From contig SPDT01000007.1 of NCBI GenBank assembly GCA_008477525.1, positions 1,426,001 through 1,490,000 on the forward strand: a stretch of 64,000 nucleotides of DNA. The letters are read 5' to 3'. The translations under genes and the position numbers were made by a program. Under the pieces are notes generated by a model. That model did not search any database. It saw only the letters and a program-made list of their open reading frames with translations, and was not told the origin of the DNA. Below, piece after piece: positions 1 to 12,611 of this stretch; position 1 is the stretch's first letter; each line of letters begins with the position of its first letter. This DNA is from Hypomyces perniciosus. Lineage: Eukaryota; Ascomycota; Sordariomycetes; Hypocreales; Hypocreaceae.

Positions 1-401
1 CTGAAGACGGCGAGGTTGAAGAGGGCGAGGCTGAACCGACCGCCGAATGGGGCAACTCCATCTATCGCGTGCGCTTCCCAAACAAGACCCCCGACGACGG
101 CATCTTCCGCCCTGCTTTTGGATGGAAATACAACTTCTTCCTTGACGAGGCTGTTGAGGAAGTACCAGAGTACGTTGTTCCTTGGGAGGCCTTCCGTGCG
201 TTGGCCGAGGACTTCAATCTCGAACTGCAGTTCCACAAGACCTTCCCCGAGATCTGGGAGACGGAGAAAGATGACCGGGAGTTGGGGCCTCTGAGTGAGA
301 GAATGGGCGTCCGCGAGAGGGGCGGTGGCCCGCTGCTGGTTTCAGATGAGGAGATGGAGGCAGCTAGCTTCTACGTTGGATTTTGCTTTTACAAGGTGTA
401 A
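1..401 (+). CDS. ABD1: mRNA cap guanine-N7 methyltransferase, C-terminal part
   Basis: The reading frame is open from the window edge (first complete codon at position 3) to the TAA at 399-401, so only the last ~133 residues are present. The enzyme methylates the N7 of the cap guanine on nascent mRNA in the nucleus, using S-adenosylmethionine. The visible part holds the family's C-terminal block: NSIYRVRF, then PFGWKY-like FGWKYNFFLDEAV, PEYVVPWEAF, LGPLSERMGV, and the closing EAASFYVGFCFYKV. An acidic linker (EDGEVEEGEAEPTAEW) before NSIYRV is typical of fungal forms. The catalytic SAM-binding half lies upstream, outside the window. It converges on GEM1 across ~430 nt. Identification is from remembered family similarity; I am confident because several separate motifs agree. 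Confidence 0.9.
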   Translation, partial: EDGEVEEGEAEPTAEWGNSIYRVRFPNKTPDDGIFRPAFGWKYNFFLDEAVEEVPEYVVPWEAFRALAEDFNLELQFHKTFPEIWETEKDDRELGPLSERMGVRERGGGPLLVSDEEMEAASFYVGFCFYKV

Positions 402-829
402 TATTTTCTTTCTTTTTGGGGGGAGATCGAGTATGAGCTATAGTAAGACTTCCCGAAGGAGCCATCTTCTCTAGTTGAGATCTTCTTCTACAGTCATGAT
501 TGTAATTTGCTTAGAATGAAGTTAGCAAGGAATGAAACAGGACGATGCCATCATCAATCCCTTGACGTGACCGTTAGTTATATGCATATCATGAAGAATA
601 ATAACATTGTAGCTGGGTATCATAAGTTCCGTCTTCTCAGTATCTCAGATAACCACTAATAACTCCTCGCCATGCAGAAAAGGAAATCTCCGAACATTAG
701 ACTCGAATTATCGTCAAAGGTCCCAGGCTACAGGCGAATTAAAGAAATAATACCTAGTCATGCTTTCCAACATCATGCAGGTAGAGTGGTGAGGGTATGC
801 CAGAAGACCAACAGGGGGAACTCAAGGTT
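402..829. other. convergent intergenic region ABD1/GEM1
   Basis: This is the 3' flank shared by two convergent genes. It is AT-rich, with no open frame of coding character and no RNA gene that I can recognise. It presumably holds both 3' untranslated regions. Confidence 0.6.
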
Positions 830-2817
830 TCAAATAGCGTTGGTGGATCGTCGCCAGATCATAACTGCTGCTACAGCCGCGCACGCTGTCGCTCCTAGGG
901 CAAGGTACAGGCTGGTACGATCAGGGGCTTCTTCCTCGCTCTTCGGGAAAGCAGTGCTTGGATTAGCGGCTGCCTCGGCCAGGGCAACAAAGAGCTCGCT
1001 GATGCTGTTCCAAGTAACGCTGACATGCAAAGGCGTGTTCATGTTGAGAGATGAAGTGTATTGGTCTGGCTGTAGCTCGCTTCGCTGGGTTGTCTTGTCC
1101 TTGTCTGCCTTCAGAGCGGTGTAAACAGATGGCAGCTCATCCATATAGGGATACTTATTCCTTATATCCACAATATGAGAAAACGAGTCCGGATCAGACG
1201 AGTCATAGGCGTAGCAAAGAAGGTCACACGCATCTAGCTTTGCCTGATTCTCCAGAATCGCAGGCTCAAGCTCGCCCAGTTCCTCAAATATCAAGTATAC
1301 CTGTTTGCCTCCAGGAAGCTCGACGCTGTTGACGGCCCGCCGTGGTTTAATGGTGGGGTGGTATAGCCCCTCAAAGGGACGATTCAGGAAGGCGTCGAGA
1401 AATGAAGATTTACCAGCCCCTGATGCGCCTAGGATATAACAAAGGAACACATTCCTCTCGACACGGCCTGGGCGCCTCCTCCTCTTGCGGGACTTTGTGA
1501 CCTTTAGTGCTGCGGTAATCGGATCCTTGGGATTTGGCGGTTCAAAGCCTAGGTAGGCAAGGTACTCGAGAGTTGTTTTGTGCTCAAGGAAAGTGGTCAT
1601 GCTCCACTGAGCTAGCCAGCCTTGCAGGGTGATATATCCAGCCTCATTTCTGACGGTTGAGGAAGGAAAAGCAGAGTCAGCCCAAGAGGATGGCAAACCC
1701 GGTGTGGGGGAGAAGAGGGCTTTAAGCTCCTGGTCGTTTAGACCGCCATCATTATCCCTGTCGAACAGCAGAAACAAGTCGACAAAGAAGCGATAGCCAG
1801 CGGGGCTCAGTTCTGCGGAGCAAAATTCGGGAACCTCGAACCTTGGGTGGAGGAAATTTTCCTCTAGACTTAAACTGTCCGTGTAGTGATATTTGCGCAG
1901 GATGATCCAGATAGTCTCATGCCTTCCCTTTTCCGCATACATCTTGTTCAGGTGTAGGAACCCTCTTTGATCTATGCCCCTTGCCAAGTTCGAGTCCGGT
2001 AGCGACTTGATTATGGAAAGCTTGATATTCTCGAGGTCGTCGTCGGTGAGAGGCTTGTCGAAGCAGCGAGCCTGGAAGTCTCGCATTTCCTGATTGTCGA
2101 GATATCCATCCTGGTTCTTATCACATAGATAGAATATCCTTTTCAGTGCAGCTACGCAAGCCGGCTTCAGGTGTCCCTCCTTGTAGTCGAATAGAGGTGC
2201 GATTGGGTGGGTAACTGCCTTCTGGCAGAGGAAGAAGACCTCGTTGACATTGCGATGCTCCCTCGCGCTTGTCCTAATACACGAGTCGATCTCTCTGAAC
2301 TCTGCCATGACCGGAAGCATTTCCTCTTCCACCACCTGGGGCGTGCTCCCCTGACCCACCAAATCCGACTTGTTGGCGCATAGCACGACGGGCACGTTAA
2401 CGCCCAGGGAGCGGAAGTATGGCATCCAAAACAGTGCGACCCTCTCATAGCTGTAGTGGTCGGCATAGACGAGTAAGATTACATTGCACTTCCGAATCTC
2501 CTTGCGCAAAGTCGTTCGGTCTTGGGGGCGGGCTGAGGTGTCGACGATCGTGGTGGTGACATTCTCGGGCGTTCCGATACTGGGCGGGATGGTGATTTGA
2601 GGCAGGACAGGCTGGATCTTGTTGGTCATAAACTGGTCTTTGACGAGAGAGGCAATCAGGCTGGATTTGCCAGTGCTCTCGTCGCCGCAGACACAAATGC
2701 GCACTAAGGATAAGCATGTTAGTCTTGAATGGTATGACGCGGGGTGATGCCCACGAGCTTTGGCGGTGTTGGAGACGGGATGGATGGGATATGGAGGCCC
2801 GTACCAGCAGTCGGCAT
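830..2817 (-). CDS. GEM1: mitochondrial Rho GTPase (Miro), ERMES regulator
   Basis: Outer-membrane GTPase that controls mitochondrial shape and inheritance and associates with the ERMES contact site. Two exons: 2817-2805 (13 nt) and 2703-830, split by a 101-nt intron (2804-2704). Splicing gives [13 protein letters not shown], matching the [12 protein letters not shown] start of Aspergillus Gem1 as I recall it; the long frame alone would start at a GTG that straddles the splice site. Product is 628 aa, the usual size. Visible domains: N-terminal GTPase with P-loop GDESTGKSS (~11-19) and NKSD; two EF-hands ([12 protein letters not shown] ~205 and [12 protein letters not shown] ~325); a second GTPase with GASGAGKSS (~432); and a C-terminal membrane anchor ([18 protein letters not shown]) followed by RRSTNAI. 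The tail-anchored layout is complete, and no catalytic residue looks lost. Confidence 0.95.
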
Positions 2818-3806
2818 TGTATGAGCTCTGATTTGATGCCGGCAGTTTGGGGTAATGTTATCTTAGTGCCATGTCCTCACCAGTCCTATGCAGTGGCTTG
2901 CGGGAGCGTCCCGGTCTGGTGTTCCGTAATAAATGAGATGGGAACTTGAAGCGCTTCTTGGAGGTTGGGGTCTTCAAAGGCAGGGGTCGGGCATAGGCCG
3001 AGCTGATATGGAAAGCGGTGACTGTGTGTGGTCTGTGACGTGGTCCCTACAGCCAGTTGCTTGCTCACAGCGCAGAAGATGCGCTGAAGCCAGCGAACGG
3101 CAGCGAATGGCAGCGAATGGCAGCCCGTATAATACGCTGTACGGAGCAACAGCGACTCTATGCGCTACGCTACGCTTGGGTATTGAACAACCTTACTTTG
3201 AACCTTTAGCGTGATGTAGTTAAGTGGAGGTAAAAAAAAAATGTTCTGCGGTACGGAGTATGTATGCACTCCAGTATCGTGTCGTTTAAAATAAAATAAC
3301 CTTGCCAAAATACTCGATTTACGTGTGAGCGATATCACGCCGTACGGAGTAAAGGTGGCTGGTACACCGAGCTTGAGAATTTCCACCAACTGATGAATCA
3401 ATCGACTATTACCCCACACGGAGCCATACCACGTTCGGCTCCGGATAAATGGCCCATGACCGACTCTCCAATTGACTTGTTGCCTCCAATATTGGCCTGG
3501 CCTGGCCTGACCTCTTCAACATCGCTTCGTACATCGTATGCAGATACAGAGGCAGACAGACGCTGACTACATACATATAACATACGACTCTGTATATACT
3601 GCCTATCTCACTTCCACCCTCTCCCGTGCGGCACACTATTAAGACCGAGAGTCGTCCGTTATCGCTGCATCCAAACACTCGGCGAGCCATCGGACATCCA
3701 ACACGATCGCCTCACCCCCTCCCAAGTGCTGAGGTCAATTCACTCCCGTCTTGAATCACCAGTCGGCCATCGAGTCCCCCAACACATTCGCCGGTAGTCC
3801 GCGATC
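2818..3806. promoter_or_regulatory. divergent promoter region GEM1/creC
   Basis: About 1 kb separates the two divergent start codons. It contains two exact copies of the dispersed word TACGGAGTA (3252-3260 and 3343-3351) and a short tandem stretch of GGCAGCGAAT near 3100-3120. No extra gene is visible. Control of both genes from this space is inferred from the layout only. Confidence 0.4.
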
Positions 3807-6192
3807 ATGTTGTGCGTGCTCAGCCACCTCTCCGCCCTGTCGTTCAGTCCGAGCCGACGCTCAACGGGATGGCGCATATATTGATGACCTGTTGCTGACC
3901 AAGGCAGTGTCCTACCGCCCCCTCCCCGGTATCCTTTAACCGGCGCCTATGGCATTGGTATGGGCGGCGTAGTGCCGTTGATCGAGACGAACAATACCTT
4001 GTCAAATCCCAGTGGTCCTGAGTGGCAGTTCTTGGTCGGAGAAGGCAAGTCCGATGGGTCGCCGCGATCCGGATGTGAAGTTGAAATCAGAGGCTAACTA
4101 GGTCGCGTGTAGGAACTTACATTCTGAAAGAAGACCTACATCTGGCGACGCCACCTCCCCATCCATCCGAAGCGCCTATCATAAACCCGAACCCATTAGC
4201 TACCAATCCACAGCCTGCGACGGCGGGGACCAAGTTGTCAGTACTCAGCTTGGAAACGCGATCCGCACCGTTCTTCTACCGAGGCCCTTCGGCAACGACT
4301 TTGTCTCTGGGAGGCGCGACTGCGAGCATACAAGAACATCCAAATGAGAGCCGATACTCGACTGAAGGTGGCATGAGCAGCGAGGATGGTCGTGCGACCT
4401 CGAGTGACGTGCCACCCACTTCAACATCAATCACACTTGGTTCCGCTCCAGCCTTTGGAGAAGGAAATTCTCTCCTGATGCCAACCGTATCCAAGGATGT
4501 CACCAAGAAGAAGAAGCCTAAGAATAATTTGACTAAGAGCAACTCTTCCTTCATCTCTCGTGTTATTATCAATGACAACCTGGCAAAGAAGTTGACGGAT
4601 CGGCCAAGCGATGGTCTCTTTGCGTTTGCCAATATTAACCGGGCATTTCAGTGGCTCGATATGTCATCTGCGACTAAGGCAAGTGCTGAAGCGACATATG
4701 GAACCGTCGTTGCGAGATTCTAACTAGATTGACAGCAAGATTATTTGACCAAGATATTGTTCACAAAGGCGCACTGCCTGTGTCATGATGTTAACATGGT
4801 AACCAAGAGTCTCGCTCACATAGACGTAATCATGGGCTTCTCAACTGGCGAGATCATTTGGCTGGAACTTATTTCACAACGATATACACGTCTCAACAAA
4901 AATGTATGTTATGATCATGATTCGAACTTGTTGGGCCATCGCACTGACACTACCAGGGCATAATCAACAACACTCCAGTATCTGAGATAAGATGGATCCC
5001 TGGATCGGAGAACCTCTTCCTGGCAGCCCACATGGATGGCTCGTTGATAGTGTATGATAAGGAAAAGGAGGATGGACAGCTCAATCTCGAAGAAGAGGGG
5101 TTGAATGCCAGCGCGAGTGGAAGCGAGGGAGATATTCCCAACGGGACCACCAATGGCAACAATATCCAAATCAACAAGTCGGTGCACTCCAAGAACCAGA
5201 AGACCAATCCAGTGGCAGCCTGGAAATTGTCAAATCAGAGGATAAACGCGTTTGCCTTCTCGCCAGACAACCGACATTTGGCCGTTGTGTCCGAGGATGG
5301 GACGTTGAGAATCATCGACTATCTCAAGGAGGAGTAAGTATTCGCACGAGGGTCGCTTGTTTATTTCGGCATGCTGACATGGCACTAGACTTCTGGATTT
5401 GTTCTACTCATACTACGGAGGATTTGCCTGCGTTTGCTGGTCGCCTGATGGCAAGTACGTTCTGGCCGGCGGCCAAGATGATTTGATTTCGATTTGGTCC
5501 ATGGCCGATTCGGCATTGGTAGCTAGATGCCAGGGCCACCACTCATGGGTATCTGCCGTGGCGTTTGACCCATGGCGTTGCGATGACCGCAACTATCGAT
5601 TCGGAAGCGTTGGGGAAGATGGCCGACTTTGCCTGTGGGACTTCAATGTCGGCATGCTCCATCGTCCAAAGACTGTAGTGAGTTGACTCACCCAGCCCAT
5701 CATTAGGCATCAGCGATTAACCTCGGTTCTTTAGGCTCCAACATGGCATCGGGGGTCGATCTCGTCACGAATTACCTCGCCACAGCGAACGGAGGCAACG
5801 AGTCCATTGAGCCTGGGGGCAAAGGGCAACTTGACTTTTGAGGGAGACTGTGATGAGAATGTAGTTGCGCACCCTGTTGAGCCGCGTGCGGTGATACCGA
5901 TGTTGCCGCCCGTGTTGGTAAGTCTCGCTGGTCCTTTGCACGTCTAGGAGCCCCTTCAACTAATTGCGCGTCTAGACCCACGTTATTGATACTCACCCAG
6001 CAAGCTGGGTGGACTTCACTGAGGATGCCATTATCACAAGCTGTAAATCAGGTAAGTGTCTCTAAACCCAACATGTATGGCTATCGATCAACCTAGAAGG
6101 CTGACCAAAGGCGTTGAACAGGTCATGTTAGGACATGGAACAGACCCGGTACACAGCCCGCAGCGCAGTCAGATGCAGCGGGCGAGTCTTGA
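3807..6192 (+). CDS. creC: WD40 protein CreC, carbon catabolite repression factor
   Basis: CreC binds and stabilises the deubiquitinating enzyme CreB, which acts in carbon catabolite repression and on permeases. Nine exons: 3807-3811, 3908-4044, 4113-4678, 4736-4903, 4957-5333, 5389-5677, 5735-5917, 5976-6051, 6122-6192; total 1,872 nt, 623 aa. The first exon is only ATGTT; joining it at 3908 gives [10 protein letters not shown], the start I recall for A. nidulans CreC. Introns 2 and 3 begin with GC (GCAAGT at 4045 and 4679); no GT donor nearby keeps the frame. Landmarks: [20 protein letters not shown], the basic [22 protein letters not shown], then WD repeats including [50 protein letters not shown] and [14 protein letters not shown], ending in HVRTWNRPG. 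The C-terminus looks complete. Confidence 0.95.
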
Positions 6193-9100
6193 TACATGGC
6201 GGGCGTTTGAATACCTGTGCTTTTTTCCCCCACTATTTTTAGACTAATGAACGAATATGAAGCGTGCAGAAATCGGCGTGTCCATGAAAGAGGGTGCCAA
6301 GAGGTTGTCACACCATTGCAGTTTGGCGAGTCAACTTCTGCAGACGGAAGTTTGGGTGTTAGCAACCTCATGCAAGGCGGCATTAGCTCCTCCTGTACGA
6401 TACTGATTAGGTCTCGATCCTCTTTCCTACTGTTCCTCGGACAATGACGGTCACTAGCTTCAGCGTGTTCTATGGAGACCCGGGAGCCGCCGAGACGGCA
6501 GAACTCTTGTTCTGTGTAGGATCGTCTGATCGTGGATAGGGCCATCCGTATCATTCGATGGAACGACACCATACGATTGCAAACACGTGTTTAATCCATG
6601 ATTTGTCGTTTCAGTATGTGAGAGATGACGACTGTAACCGTAGTAGTCAATCAAGGGGCTTTGTGGAAGATATGATTTCGTGCTGGGCATGTTCGGGTAT
6701 TGACAAGAGCAACACCTCGGCTGACAAGATGATGTCTAAATGCCGAACGGAATCTAGCATCGTATCCCGCTGGTTTGTGACTGAGTACTCCGTAGAGTAC
6801 TATTTGCGGCTATATCCTATAATCACACGATAATCAAGTAATAATACTAGTGCTCAATGTGTTCAATATTAAACCTCGCGTGACCATGCGCATCATTGGA
6901 TGCTATCAGCAGCCGGGAAGCTTTCCGACAAGCTCATCTCACCCGGCCGATGACAGCCCGTCACGGACAGATGACCCAAACCGGAACTTCAACACGGCAT
7001 TGCTCGGGAGGCCTGACATGATAACGGGCGGTTTTCATAATGGCAGAAACCGGAGCAAAAACGGAGATCTCGGCGCTTGCGGAAATCGGAAAGTTCGGCG
7101 AGGTGCCGGCATCTTGCGCCAGGAAATGCCACCGAACCACTGGTACCTACATTACCTACTATTGGACGGAGGCAAATGAAGGTCCGTTCCGGAGTCATGG
7201 TCATTCTGTTTGGCGACTCAGGGCCTTTGGGACTTTGTAACACGCGATAAGACTAAGGCCTATTGCGGTGTCTTTGATTTTGATTTTGATGTGCTGTTTG
7301 CGTCTGAGCCGTGAGAAGTGCAGCCGGCTCTTGATGACCAGTGCCTGTGCTGCAGGGACAATGCATGCACAATGCAGGTTTCGTACCTGGATGGATACAG
7401 AGCTGCCCCTTCATATTAAACAAATAAGAGTAAAAATTTTCTCCCTTTTTTCATTTTTTTATTATCTCTCAGACTTAATTGGTGATAGGTGTTGAAGGAT
7501 TTTGGCCTTATCTCTATTGCGGTATATAAGAACCGTCCAATCTTTCGCACTAAAGCTCCATCATTATCAAAAGGGATGATGCAACCGCAGGGTCTTCAGC
7601 CCACTACTCGTATGTACGACTGCCAAGACGCACTGATAACTAAAGAGCCACCAATCCGTGAATCCCCTGTCCACACGAGGTGTCATATCTAAGGTTGCAT
7701 GGGCTCCGTTGCCGAGAGGCCTTTTGTCTTTACTACGGAGTATTGTTGAGGGTTTTACAGATCCCTAACCTTGTGGGCAGGCATGCTTAACAGCAGGGCG
7801 CATCAGCCAGCCGTTGGAATCAAGCACGATGTAATCTTGGAAGATGTTTGCTGCAGGCCAGAGACCTAGAAATACGGGATCTGTGTGTAGCGTGACACAG
7901 GAATATCTTAATTAATCCATGATTTAAAAGAAAACATGATAAAAATAGATATGCTTTGCAAGTACTACCGCAGTTCTCTGAATAAGTTTGCTTTAACTGA
8001 AGATACGGATGCATATCAAGAAGCCACACAACGGCAGTCGATGCACTTTTACTATCAGACTCCACTGCGGCTGTGTGCTAGCGGGAGCGTGCAGCAAGTC
8101 GACTTATCAAGAGAGATAAGCCGAGAGCTTTTTGTAGCCTTTTCTTTCTGTCAAAGTGGAGGAGGAGTGTGTATATATAAGTCGGGCAGGCGTCCACGCA
8201 TGAAGTTGAAACCAGCCCCCTTGATTGAGTGAAAACTTGTTTCCTACTCGAAAATGCCCAGCAGATTGCCGGTGGATGTTCCTGTTGATGCATGTAATAC
8301 TAGCCATATATGTATAAATTTAATAGTCAAAATTACCGAGTACGATTCTTCACAATCCGATGCCGGCAAGTTCCCATATCATGTATGCACTACGAAGTAC
8401 TACTAGTACTATCAGGCAGAAGCCTTTTCTGCAAGGTCCATTATTAACCTTCCTAGGAAAAATTGGCCGAAGTTTCCCGTACGCGCGACTCATGCCCGTT
8501 CAGCGGACAACCATGACCCGGATTCTCCGTTTTCGGGCTTCGATTCGGGCTTCGATTCCAAGCCTCCCTGACTTGGCTTGCATGCTTGCATATGCCAGAG
8601 GAGCCACTGCCGCTCGGCAACTCGGCCACGGCCCATTCATCATGACTTGTTTGGCCTGGCAATCCAATCCATGTCCATGTACGGGCGTACTTGCGGAGTA
8701 TTTGTGACAACAAGGAGCAGAAGAGGGACAGGCATTCTGGCAGTATCGTGTACATGCATGCCTCGATGGATAATGCCACAACTTTCGTCGTAGACGGACA
8801 ACTTGCGGTACGGATCCGTTCCTATCAAATTGTCAAATTCACGAGCTTGTCCCTAGGCCCACACCCTCGTGTGTTCGCTTGTGATTTTTGGGGAGGGGGT
8901 CATTGATTGACTAATACTATTTCTGTTCCTATCCTTCGTTCGAATCCTCTCTTCTCCTTCTCTCTCTCTCTCTTCCTCCTCTCTCCTCTTCCAACCATCA
9001 AGAACGGATATCACTATCTCTGGTTACCTGTCCTGATAACCGAAACCCTCCTAAACCCGTGTGTATCTTTGCGCAATCTGTGTCTCAGCCCTCTCTCTCT

Positions 9101-9470
9101 TCTACTCGCATTATTGGCTCGCTCCACCAGCAATCGGACTAGCTGCACCGAATGAGCCGACACCCCCCGGCTCTATTTGGGACCCTGGACATCTTCCGTC
9201 TTTACGGAACCGGCGTCTAACCCTGACAGAGGCGTTTCTGAAGGCCCCCCACCATTATCTGGCGCTCTTTCGGGGGGCCATTGCATCAACACTTTTGCGA
9301 GCAGACGAAGTGGAAGAGCGCGTGGATGTCAGCTCGTGATTCATACTAGACTGGCCCAACGGTTGTCTTTCCTTCGCCTATTTTTTTTTTAATCTTCTTG
9401 CTTCCTTCGAGCCTCTTCTCCCCTTCCCTCTTCGCACCCTTCATCACCATTCGCTTCTCACCTATCAGCC
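6193..9470. other. intergenic region creC/creD-like gene
   Basis: A 3.3-kb stretch with only short frames lacking family motifs. It holds copies of the dispersed word at 6786-6794, 7734-7742 and 8391-8399, a TATATATAA-like stretch near 8170-8180, and a CT-rich tract at about 8940-9000 and 9400-9440, of the kind seen in fungal promoters and 5' leaders just before a start codon. I see no RNA gene or mobile element. Confidence 0.5.
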
Positions 9471-11484
9471 ATGCCGTCCTTGAAATCTTTCTCAGTGACG
9501 GGGCGCAACAGCTACAGTCTGTTTGACATTCGGTGAGTCCTCTTCCTCCCCCCACCAGATGCAACGGCGCACATACTCGTTTCGTTCATGCTGTTGATGG
9601 GAGACTCTGTGCTGTGCTGGTGTCCCGCAATATCAAAGACTAACAGCCGCCGATAGGTTGGACGACGACATCATCGTTTTCCGCGGAAGCGAAACAGAGT
9701 CCTCCGGTCAGCTTCTCAAGGGCGTTGTTGTGCTATGTTTGACTTCACCTCTCCGCGTCGAGGACGTACACCTACGCCTTGTTGGCACTCTGCGCCTACA
9801 GTAAGGAGCCCTCCCCCAATTGCGATTGCGTCTGTCTTGTCAACTCGCGAATGCATGTACTAACACTGGGCCCTCTAGCTGGACTGATCCAGGTTCAACC
9901 ACACCCGGCGTTACGGGCCAAAAGGTCGACAAGACAACCACCATCCTCGATCACCGATGGGCACCTTTCATCGGCATGCCTGGCAAGAGCATGACGCTCC
10001 CGGCCGGTAATTACGAGTATCCCTTCGAATATACTCTTCCTGGCGACACCCCCGAAAGCGTTGAGGGCATCCCCGAAGCCTCCATCACATACCGCTTGAA
10101 GGCGACCGTCGGCCGTGGCAAGTTCGCCTACGACCTGCATACTTACAAGCACCTCCGCGTCATTCGCACCCTCGAACCCGGTGCGCTGGAGCTCTTGCAT
10201 GCTATGAGCGTCGAGAACATCTGGCCCAACAAGATCGAGTACTCCATTGTCATCCCGCACAAGGCGGTCATCTTTGGAGGCACCGTCAACCTAGCGATGC
10301 GCTTTACGCCCTTGCTAAAGGGACTTGAGTTGGGAGACATTACAGCTAAGATGATCGAGATCCGAGATTGCTGCATCCTAGGATCGACTGGCCTCAATGT
10401 TCGAGACCACCGAGTGGAACGCGATGTAGCGACTTGGAGGTTTGAGGTAAACCGGGAAGAGCATTGGCAGGATATGATTGAGGATACCGGCCAAGAAGGC
10501 TGGGTGATGAACAAGCCACTGAGCCTCCCCAAGAGGTTGCGCCAGTGCATCCAGGACCTCAATCACCACGGCATCAAGGTGCGACACAAGATCAAGCTGA
10601 CCGTTGCGCTCAAGAACCCAGACGGGCATATCTCCGAGGTAGGCACTCCGCAACGCATGTAGTGAAACATGGCTAACTCTAGACAGCTTCGCGCCACGCT
10701 CCCCGTTTCCATCTTTATCTCTCCCAACATTCCTTTCGACGAACAGGGCAATTTGCTCCATCAGGCATCTGGGGCCACGACGGAGCAAGACTCGGCATCG
10801 GTTGCGCCGCCTGGCTATGGCGATCATGTCCTGGACCTGCTGTACGATGACATGGACGTGACCGGATTCCAGACACCCGCGATTCACTCCGGCTTCAACA
10901 GTCCTTTCTACGGACAGTCCCGCACGGGCTCATCCGACAACCTCGCGGCCATGGCGCATAGCGCCCCGGTTGCACCCGCAGCATTGTCATCACGACTCGC
11001 AGATGTTTCGCTCGACCCATCCCGGCGTAATAACTCGTACAACTCATTCCATACGATATCTGGCGCAGCGTCCCCGTCAGCGGGCTATGGTGTGAGCCCA
11101 GCGGTTCACTTGAGCCGTACTAACAGCGGGGAAGACGAGTCAAGCAGGAACTCGGGAGAGCATTCTCAGGGCGATGCGGCGGAGTTTGCCGAGCTGAATC
11201 GGGTCCCTAGTTACGGGACAGCGGTGCGAACTCCGGCGAGGTCTCGCACTTTCACAGTAGGTGGCTTTGTGCCCGACTACCAAACCGCCCTGAGTGCTCC
11301 ACGAATGCCTCCCACAATCGACACGGGTGGCGAGCACCTATCTACCATCACGGAGAATTCAATCGAGAGTCAAATGTATGGCAGTATTGGACGACGAATG
11401 TCTGCTCCAATGGCGCGGTCCCATTCCGAGGATGGGGCGCACAGGAGATTGCACCTCATTCGAGCGAGAGACCAGGCTGTCTGA
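9471..11484 (+). CDS. creD: arrestin-related ubiquitin-ligase adaptor (CreD/ApyA type)
   Basis: Adaptors of this family carry HECT ubiquitin ligases (HulA/Rsp5) to plasma-membrane transporters. Exons 9471-9532, 9657-9800, 9879-10638 and 10687-11484 give 587 aa. The arrestin N domain holds LFDIRLDDDIIVFRG and LPAGNYEYPFEY; the C domain holds AMSVENIWPNKIEYSI, GIKVRHKIK and NPDGHISELRATLPVSIFIS, the last spanning the 10638/10687 junction. The tail carries three PY-type motifs for WW domains: PPGY (~363), VPSY (~494) and VPDY (~517). The end RRLHLIRARDQAV resembles CreD. Aspergillus has two close paralogues, CreD and ApyA; the tail fits CreD, but I cannot exclude ApyA. It lies 3.3 kb from creC, whose product opposes ubiquitin addition through CreB. 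Confidence 0.88.
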
Positions 11485-12611
11485 AGCAGTCAATCAGTGA
11501 TGGTTTCAGAACATACTACTCATTCACATTTTAATTTTTGGGGACGATCAATACGTTCTATGAAGATATCTAGAAATTCGCTGGTTTTTCCTTGTTGGCT
11601 ATGGGGGTCTAGCGGGATCACGAACATTTCTTCCTATGGCGTTATCAAGAGGCTTGTTTTCGGGACAGACTTGGGGGTTCAAGATAGAGGGCATTTATTT
11701 CTGGTCTGGTTTTTGGGGGCTAACTGTACGACAATACCCATCATATTACGGCTCCGTATCTACATGTCAATACATTATGAAAGAGGCGAATGACATGCGC
11801 CGATTTATGGAATCATTTCTCCCCTTCCCTTGTGATGATCGCACAAGTTTAGCCTCCAGGGAGGTTTGGCCTCTCTATTTTAGGAAGATCTACGGAGGAC
11901 AGGGATGACGATGCACGAAAAAAAAAAAAAAAAAAAAAGCTTGTCACCTTGTTCATCTGATCTGGCAGCCGAAGGCTTGACGCAATCGATGTGTACAACC
12001 AACAGCCCAGAGTCTCAGACAGGCACTCCGAAGATTGGCGGGGCGCCTATTGAGAGGGTCCCTCTCGCTGACGTCACAAGAGTGCTCTAGCACATGGTAT
12101 TAGTGTCTAGGACGAAGTAGATACGAAGTGCTAGTAGTAGTAATAGTAGTCGTAGTAAAAGGGGAAACAGGTTTTAAAGACGGAATATTTTTGTACATTG
12201 AAGCCATAGTGAAGGGAACAGGAAAAGACAATGTAACCACATTTCTGCAACCCCCCACTCTGCAAGTTCCTCGCAAGCTGAAATGATGAATCAGGTGGAC
12301 AAGGGTTGAAGCGACAAGGCCTGAAGAGACAAGGCCCCTCTTCTCAGGGCCAAGACTCTACGATCCATAGCACTGAGGCCTCACTAGCTTCATAGGCGGT
12401 AGGTGGTATAATAGCTGCCTCAACTGGTCTGCTAGGTACGGAGTACTAGTACGGGGTACCTTGCAACAATTAATTCCACCACTCCTCTCCTCCCTCTCCT
12501 CCCTCCTCTCTCAACTCTTCTCCCTTTTATCCTAGCTATAATACGGACACTCCTGGCGAACCCCGGAAGCTCCGAATTAATTCATAATTGCAAAGAAACC
12601 TATCTGGCAAA
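11485..12611. other. intergenic region creD-like/SLM1
   Basis: Contains the 3' flank of the arrestin gene, a 21-nt A run (11918-11938), GTAGTA-rich sequence near 12130-12155, one dispersed word (12437-12445) and a CTCC-rich pyrimidine tract at 12480-12530 that probably belongs to the SLM1 leader. No additional gene is supported. Confidence 0.5.
11918..11938 (+). repeat. poly-A tract, 21 nt
   Basis: An uninterrupted run of 21 A residues in the space after the arrestin gene. It is simple sequence. It could be the tail scar of a retroposed RNA, but I see no target-site duplication or element body to support that. Confidence 0.8.

Noticed and set aside
2702..2704. GTG as GEM1 start codon
   Set aside because: The GTG straddles a good intron acceptor; the 13-nt exon at 2817-2805 restores the expected N-terminus with an ATG.
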